Below, one piece after another: positions 59,429 to 64,000 of a stretch of DNA of 64,000 nt. The stretch's first letter is position 1; every line of letters starts with the position of its first letter. The notes beneath the pieces were generated by a model that saw only the letters and a list, made by a program, of their open reading frames with translations, ran no database searches and was not told where the DNA came from. The stretch lies in assembly GCA_038117205.1 (NCBI GenBank), contig JAYOFL010000011.1, forward strand, positions 4,964-68,963, read 5' to 3'. Origin of the DNA: JAQBZY01 sp038117205. GTDB lineage: Bacteria > Pseudomonadota > Alphaproteobacteria > Rhodospirillales > Casp-alpha2. The position numbers were made by a program, and so were the translations under genes.

Positions 59429-60721
59429 ATGCTGTCTAAACTTTTCTCGAAGCGCGGCAAGAAGGAGCCGGAAAAGCTCGGCTACGAGGACGCCAAGCGT
59501 CTGGCCCGCGACCCGGACGCCGGCGTGCGCGCCGACATCGCGGCCCGCGAGGACGTGCAGCCGGAGTTGTTGTATTTCCTGGCCGAGGACCCTTCGCCGA
59601 AGGTCCGCCGCGCCCTCGCCGGCAATGCGGCGGCGCCCCGGCAGGCGGATTTGTTGCTGTCGCGCGACAGCGACGTCGGTGTCCGGGAATCGCTGGCCGA
59701 GAAGATTTCCCGCGTCGCGCCCGGCCTTTCCGCCGTCGAGCAGGACCGGCTCCGCGCCATGGCCTACGAGGCATTGTCGACGCTGGCGCGCGACCAGGCG
59801 ACGAAGGTGCGCCAGATACTCGCCGACGCCCTCAAGGAAGTGGCGGACGCGCCGGCCGATGTGATCCGCAAGCTGGCCTGGGACGCCGAGATGGCGGTGG
59901 CGACACCGATCCTGCGGTTCTCGCCGGTGCTCACCGACGAGGACCTGCTCGGCATCATTGCCGCCCGGCCGAACGAGGGCGCCGTCTCCGCCATCGCCGA
60001 ACGGCGGGGCGTTTCCGAAAACGTCTGCGACGCCATCATCGACAGCGACGACAGGAACGCCATCGGGCTCCTGCTCGGCAACGCCAGCGCGCAGATCAGG
60101 GAAGAGGCCTTGGACCGCGTCATCGGCCGCGCCATCGACGTCGACGACTGGCACGAGCCGCTCGCCATGCGGCCCGGCCTGTCGGAGCGGGCCGCCGTCA
60201 AGATCGCCAGGTTCGTTGCCGACGACATTCTGCGCCGCATGGGGGCGCGCGAGGATCTGCCCGTGACCACCCTGACGGCGGTGCGGGCCGTCGTCGAGCG
60301 GCGCATCGCCGACGAGGACCATGCCCGCGAGGCCACCATTACCTCGGCCGACGACGGCCACGCCGACATCGACGTGGATCAGGCCTATGACCGGGCATTG
60401 AAATTGTGGTCGGACGGCAAGCTCGACGAAAAGATGCTCCTCGCGACCGTCGAGCGCGGCGAGAAGCGCGACGCCATGGCCATGCTTTCCGTCATGACCG
60501 ATCTGCCGATGAAGGTGGTGGAGCGGACCTGCCAGTCGAGGAGCGCCAAGGGGTGCGTCGCCATCTGCTGGAAAGCGGGCCTCGGCGCCAAGTCGGCGGA
60601 AACCGTGCAGCAGCGTCTGGCCGGCATCCCGGCCAAGGAAATCCTGCGCGCCGACGAGGGCGCCTACGCCATGTCGGACGACGATCTCGCCTGGCAGTTG
60701 GATTTCATGAAGAGCCTGTGA
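59429..60721 (+). CDS. DUF2336 protein, second paralogue
   Basis: 430 residues, about 17 bases after the first paralogue. A short basic N-terminus (LSKLFSKRGKKEPEKLGYEDA) replaces that of the first. HEAT-like repeats follow, then a more divergent C-terminal half (DQAYDRALKLWSDGKLDEKMLLATVERGEKRDAMAMLSVM) and the shared ending DDDLAWQLDFMKSL. Function unknown. The gene converges on argB through a repeat-containing 73-bp gap. Confidence 0.85.
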   Translation: MLSKLFSKRGKKEPEKLGYEDAKRLARDPDAGVRADIAAREDVQPELLYFLAEDPSPKVRRALAGNAAAPRQADLLLSRDSDVGVRESLAEKISRVAPGLSAVEQDRLRAMAYEALSTLARDQATKVRQILADALKEVADAPADVIRKLAWDAEMAVATPILRFSPVLTDEDLLGIIAARPNEGAVSAIAERRGVSENVCDAIIDSDDRNAIGLLLGNASAQIREEALDRVIGRAIDVDDWHEPLAMRPGLSERAAVKIARFVADDILRRMGAREDLPVTTLTAVRAVVERRIADEDHAREATITSADDGHADIDVDQAYDRALKLWSDGKLDEKMLLATVERGEKRDAMAMLSVMTDLPMKVVERTCQSRSAKGCVAICWKAGLGAKSAETVQQRLAGIPAKEILRADEGAYAMSDDDLAWQLDFMKSL

Positions 60722-60730
60722 GGCCCCCAG

Positions 60731-60790
60731 GCCCGTATCGGGCCGTGCCGGCCCCCATGCCCGTATCTGGGCCCGTATCGGGCCGTGCCG
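60731..60790. repeat. 20-bp direct repeat between converging genes
   Basis: GCCCGTATCGGGCCGTGCCG occurs at 60731-60750 and again at 60771-60790; a partial third CCCGTATC lies between at about 60760. Each copy can fold as CCCG-TAT-CGGG. The array lies between the DUF2336 and argB stops and could act as a terminator for both strands. Confidence 0.8.
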
Positions 60791-60794
60791 ACCT

Positions 60795-61703
60795 TTAACC
60801 CCGCATGACGAGCGTGCCGGCGCCGCCGGCGGTGAAGAGCTCCACCAGGACCGTGTGCGCGACCCGGCCGTCGATGATGGCCGCGCCCTCGACGCCGGCG
60901 TTGATGGCGTCGATGCAGTTCTCGATCTTCGGGATCATGCCGCCGGTGATGACGCCGTCGGCGATGGCCTTGCGGGCCTCCGAGACCTTGAGTTCGGAAA
61001 TCAGCTTCTTGTCGGCGTCGAGCACGCCGGCGACGTCGGTCAGCATGTAGAGCCGGGTCGCCTTGAGCGCGCCGGCGATGGCGCCGGCCGCGGTGTCGGC
61101 GTTGATGTTCAGGGTCTCGCCGTTCGGTCCCATGCCGATCGGCGCGATCACCGGAATGACGTCCGTGTTGGCGAACACCTCGAGCACGTGCGGCGCGATC
61201 TGCTTCGGTTCGCCGACGAGGCCGAGGTCGATCACGCGCTCGATGTTGGAATCGGGATCGCGCTTGGTGCGCGTCAGTTTCTCGGCGCGGATCAGGCCGC
61301 CGTCCTTGCCGGACATGCCGACGGCGGTGCCGCCGGCGGCGGTGATGGCGCTGACGATCTGCTTGTTGATGGAGCCCGACAGCACCATCTCGGCGACCTC
61401 GGCGGTCGCCTGATCGGTGACGCGGAGCCCGTCGATGAATTCGCTCTTGATGTTCAGTTTGTCCAGCATGGCGCCGATCTGCGGGCCGCCGCCGTGTACG
61501 ACCACCGGGCGGATGCCGACCTGGCGCAGCAGAACCATGTCGCGCGCGAACAGCGCCGCCAGCTTGTCGTCGCCCATGGCGTGGCCGCCGTACTTCACGA
61601 CCACGGTCTGGCCGGAGTAGCGGCGCATGTAGGGAAGCGCCTCCGAAAGCACGCTCGCCTTCAGGAGGTTCTCGTCGCGGTCTTGAGACGATTCTTTCTT
61701 CAT
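60795..61703 (-). CDS. argB: Acetylglutamate kinase
   Basis: Second step of arginine synthesis. 302 residues from the ATG at 61703 (MKKESSQDRD); a TTG at 61712 in the same frame is less likely. Motifs: VVVKYGGHAM (phosphate binding), VVVHGGGPQIG, NINADTAAGAIAGAL and GGMIPKIENCIDAI. An N-terminal helix like those of arginine-sensitive enzymes is present, so feedback control by arginine is plausible. It follows engB by 19 bases. Confidence 0.97.
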   Translation of the reverse strand: MKKESSQDRDENLLKASVLSEALPYMRRYSGQTVVVKYGGHAMGDDKLAALFARDMVLLRQVGIRPVVVHGGGPQIGAMLDKLNIKSEFIDGLRVTDQATAEVAEMVLSGSINKQIVSAITAAGGTAVGMSGKDGGLIRAEKLTRTKRDPDSNIERVIDLGLVGEPKQIAPHVLEVFANTDVIPVIAPIGMGPNGETLNINADTAAGAIAGALKATRLYMLTDVAGVLDADKKLISELKVSEARKAIADGVITGGMIPKIENCIDAINAGVEGAAIIDGRVAHTVLVELFTAGGAGTLVMRG

Positions 61704-61722
61704 GGCCGGCAAGTTAACCCGT

Positions 61723-62385
61723 TTATTTCGAATGCGAAAGCGCGATGGCGGCCAGTTCGGCGCGAAGCTCGGCGATGCCGGCGCCGTCCCGCGAGCTGGT
61801 CGAGATGATGACGGGATGCGCCGCTGGATGCTTGGCGATTTCGGCGGCGGTCTTCGCCCTGAGGTCTTCCAGTTCCGCCGCCTTCACCTTGTCGCACTTG
61901 GTCAGCACGATCTGGTAGTTCTGCGCTGAGGCGTCCATCAGCGCCATGGCGTCCCGGTCGGACGGCTTGATGCCGTGTCGGGCGTCGATCAGCAGGCAGC
62001 AGCGGCGAAGCTCGGCGCGGCCGCGCAGATAATCCTCGATCAGCCGCGTCCAGCCCTGCACCTGCTTCTTCGGCGCCTTGGCGAAACCGTAGCCGGGCAG
62101 GTCGGCGAGCATCAGCTTGCCGTCGACGTCGAAGAAATTGACCTCGCGGGTGCGGCCGGGCGTGTTCGAGGTGCGGGCCAGGGTCTTGCGCCCGGTCAGT
62201 GCGTTCAACAGGCTCGACTTGCCGACGTTGGACCGTCCGGCGAAGGCGACCTCCGGAACGGCGGACGGTGGCACGTGCTCCAGCTTGACGGCGCCGAGCA
62301 CGAAGGCGGCCGGCTTCGCGAACAGAAGCCGCCCCGCCTCCTGCCAATCGGCGTCGTCGGCAATGGCGTCGGCGGGCCCGGCCAT
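61723..62385 (-). CDS. engB: Ribosome biogenesis GTPase EngB (YihA/YsxC)
   Basis: Small GTPase needed for 50S assembly. 220 residues. G1 GRSNVGKSS, G2 TPGRTREVNFF, G3 DLPGYG and G4 TKCD are all present and in order. It lies three bases after yidC and upstream of argB, the conserved alphaproteobacterial order yidC-engB-argB. Confidence 0.96.
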   Translation of the reverse strand: MAGPADAIADDADWQEAGRLLFAKPAAFVLGAVKLEHVPPSAVPEVAFAGRSNVGKSSLLNALTGRKTLARTSNTPGRTREVNFFDVDGKLMLADLPGYGFAKAPKKQVQGWTRLIEDYLRGRAELRRCCLLIDARHGIKPSDRDAMALMDASAQNYQIVLTKCDKVKAAELEDLRAKTAAEIAKHPAAHPVIISTSSRDGAGIAELRAELAAIALSHSK

Positions 62386-62388
62386 GCG

Positions 62389-64000
62389 TCAGCTCAGCGC
62401 TTGCTTCGCCTTGAGCCCCATGCGGTGCATGATCACCCACTGCTGGAGGATCGAAAGGGTGTTGTTCCAGGCCCAGTAGATGACCAGTCCGGCCGGGAAA
62501 CTGGCCAGCAGGAAGGTGAAGAACAGCGGCATGAACAGGAAGATCTTGGCCTGGATCGGGTCGGCCGGCTGCGGGTTCAGCTTCTGCTGCAGGAACATGG
62601 TGATGCCCATGATCAGCGGCCAGACGCCGATCATCAGGAACTGCGGCGGCGTCCACGCGATCAGGCCGAACAGGTTGAACAGCGTCGTCGGATCCGGCGC
62701 CGACAGGTCCTGAATCCAGCCGAAGAACGGTGCGTGACGCATTTCGATGGTGACGAACAGCACCTTGTAGAGGGCGAAGAACACCGGAATCTGCACCAGG
62801 ATCGGCAGGCAGCCCGACGCCGGATTGACCTTCTCCTTCTTGTAGAGGGCCATCATTTCCTGGTTGAGGCGCGCCTTGTCCTCGCCGTAGCGGTCACGCA
62901 GCTTCACCAGTTCCGGCTGCAGCTTCTTCATCTTGCTCATCGACACGTAGGATTTGTTGGCGAGTGGATAGAACAGCAGCTTGATGCCGACGGTGAGCAC
63001 CAGGATCGAGATGCCGAGGTTGCCGAGGTGGCTGTGAATCCACAAAAGCGCCAGGAAGATCGGCTTGGTCAGGAAGTAGAACCAGCCGAAGTCGATGGCG
63101 AGGTCGAAGCGGGCGATGCCGAACTTCTCCGAATACATGTCGAGGAGAGTGACCTCCTTGGCGCCGGCGAAGATGCGGCTCTCGCTGCCGGCGCTGCCGC
63201 CGGCGGGGACCGTCACGGCGGCGCCCAGGAAATCGGTCTGATAGACGTCGACCAGGCCTTCCTTGCGGTACAGGAACCGGGTCTGAACGGTGTCGGACTG
63301 GTTCGGAATCAGCGACGCCAGCCAGTACTTGTCGGTGATGCCGATCCAGCCGCCGCGGGTCTGCGCGCTCTTCGGCTCCTTGGCTTCCTTGATGTCGTCG
63401 TACTTGATCTCGGTCAGCGCGTCGCCGATGACGCCGAGCAGGCCCTCGTGCAGGATGTAGAAGCCGGTCGTGTGCGGCGTGCCGTAGCGGTTGAGGAGCG
63501 CGTAAGGGTAGAGCGTCACCGGCTGCGCCAATTTGCTCTCGACGGTCTGCGTCACCGTGAACAGGTAGTTCCGGTCGACGGCGAACTTGCGCTTGAAGAC
63601 GAGGCCCTTGCCGTTGTCCCAGCTCAGCGTCACCGGGCCGTCGGGCTTCAGCGTCGCCGCGTCGGCGGTCCATTCTGAGGTCGGGCCGGGCAGCGGCTGG
63701 TCGGCGCTGCCGGTCCAGCCGTGTCCGAAGAAATAGGCCTCCTTGGTGCCCTTCGGCGACAGGATGACGATTTCCGGGCTCTTGCGGTCGACCGACTCCC
63801 GATAGTCGGCGAGCGTCAGGTCGTCGAGAAACGCGCCGGTCAGTGCGATCGAGCCGTGCAGGCGCGGCGTCTCGATGCGGACCCGCTTGCCGGCGGCCAA
63901 AGCCTGGGCGCGGTCGAGCGCCTTCGCCGCCTCGCCGCTCAGGGCCGGCGCGCCGCCCGGCACGGCCGGGGTTGTCGTGGGGGCCGTCGTGGCCGAGGGG
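62389..64000 (-). CDS. yidC: Membrane protein insertase YidC (5' end cut by window edge)
   Basis: Inserts and folds inner-membrane proteins alone or with Sec. 536 residues visible; the frame stays open to the window end, entering a Thr/Pro/Ala linker (ATTAPTTTPAVPGG) that follows the missing first helix. The large periplasmic beta domain (SWDNGKGLVFKRKFAVDRNY) comes next. The 60KD insertase core then carries the hydrophilic-groove helices (GWFYFLTKPIFLALLWIHSH, NPASGCLPILVQIPVFFALY). The GTG at 63961-63963 is not a start. Confidence 0.96.
   Translation of the reverse strand, partial: PSATTAPTTTPAVPGGAPALSGEAAKALDRAQALAAGKRVRIETPRLHGSIALTGAFLDDLTLADYRESVDRKSPEIVILSPKGTKEAYFFGHGWTGSADQPLPGPTSEWTADAATLKPDGPVTLSWDNGKGLVFKRKFAVDRNYLFTVTQTVESKLAQPVTLYPYALLNRYGTPHTTGFYILHEGLLGVIGDALTEIKYDDIKEAKEPKSAQTRGGWIGITDKYWLASLIPNQSDTVQTRFLYRKEGLVDVYQTDFLGAAVTVPAGGSAGSESRIFAGAKEVTLLDMYSEKFGIARFDLAIDFGWFYFLTKPIFLALLWIHSHLGNLGISILVLTVGIKLLFYPLANKSYVSMSKMKKLQPELVKLRDRYGEDKARLNQEMMALYKKEKVNPASGCLPILVQIPVFFALYKVLFVTIEMRHAPFFGWIQDLSAPDPTTLFNLFGLIAWTPPQFLMIGVWPLIMGITMFLQQKLNPQPADPIQAKIFLFMPLFFTFLLASFPAGLVIYWAWNNTLSILQQWVIMHRMGLKAKQALS

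Noticed and set aside
60731..60790. Direct repeats considered as a CRISPR array
   Set aside because: Only two full copies, spacer about 20 bases and itself repeat-like, and no cas genes in the window.
61975..63678. A 567-residue plus-strand open frame opposite engB and yidC
   Set aside because: Composition is that of a complement-strand shadow, while engB and yidC are unmistakable on the minus strand.

Overview
The window is a high-GC chromosomal segment of an alphaproteobacterium, most likely from the Rhodospirillales or a close relative. The basis is gene order and family content: rpsA-sppA-ihfB-lapA-pyrF, trpFBA-accD-folC, ffs-dnaX-ybaB-recR, yidC-engB-argB and dapD-dapE, together with two DUF2336 proteins. 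No species is named because nothing in the sequence fixes one. Coding density is very high, many neighbours overlap by four bases (ATGA or GTGA), no gap exceeds about 300 bases, and I saw no tRNA, rRNA, prophage, IS transposase or CRISPR array.

Layout. 0-6.6 kb: the 3' end of rpsA, then sppA, ihfB, lapA, an ornithine-cyclodeaminase-family gene and pyrF. This run is separated from trpF by a small accessory islet holding an opposing DUF1847 gene behind an FNR-type box, an AT-richer HEPN-like gene, and a Phd/PIN toxin-antitoxin pair behind an 18-bp palindrome. 6-12.4 kb: trpF, trpB, trpA, accD and folC, with a perfect 1,321-bp tandem duplication covering the accD 3' end and most of folC. It leaves one intact accD, one broken folC, one orphan accD tail and one intact folC. 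12.5-16 kb: an unknown small gene, a Kv-type channel, a DUF423 membrane protein, a beta-hydroxyacid dehydrogenase and a class-I glutamine amidotransferase. 16-22.7 kb: glutamate synthase (gltD, a GFA-family gene, gltB). 22.9-24.4 kb: uppP and a TauE/SafE permease.

24.4-31.8 kb: a leftward yejA-(LTXXQ protein)-yejB-yejE-yejF peptide transporter operon followed by a GhrA-like reductase. 31.9-35 kb: hisN and a membrane cytochrome c, divergent from kdsB-pheA. 35-38.2 kb: a Tat-exported YHYH protein, nudC, a cupredoxin-like lipoprotein and a DUF985 cupin. 38.3-44 kb: SRP RNA, dnaX, a PolB-like exonuclease, ybaB, recR and a TPR/glycosyltransferase-like protein. 44-50.6 kb: rmuC, a DUF4139 protein, a CNT nucleoside transporter, def-fmt and an unknown 348-residue protein. 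50.6-56.2 kb: truA, a radical SAM/SPASM protein behind a perfect FNR-type box, two membrane proteins, dapE, dapD and a HAD pyrimidine nucleotidase. 56.4-60.7 kb: a PAS-GAF-GGDEF diguanylate cyclase and two tandem DUF2336 paralogues on the opposite strand. 60.8-64 kb: argB, engB and the 3' part of yidC.

Most genes are housekeeping: tryptophan, pyrimidine, lysine, histidine, phenylalanine, arginine, glutamate and folate biosynthesis, DNA replication and repair, protein maturation, and envelope synthesis. The parts most worth a second look are the accD-folC duplication, two FNR-type boxes with well-spaced -10 hexamers in front of cysteine-rich or radical SAM genes, the HEPN and toxin-antitoxin islet, the GGDEF plus double DUF2336 block, and several inverted-repeat intergenic elements.
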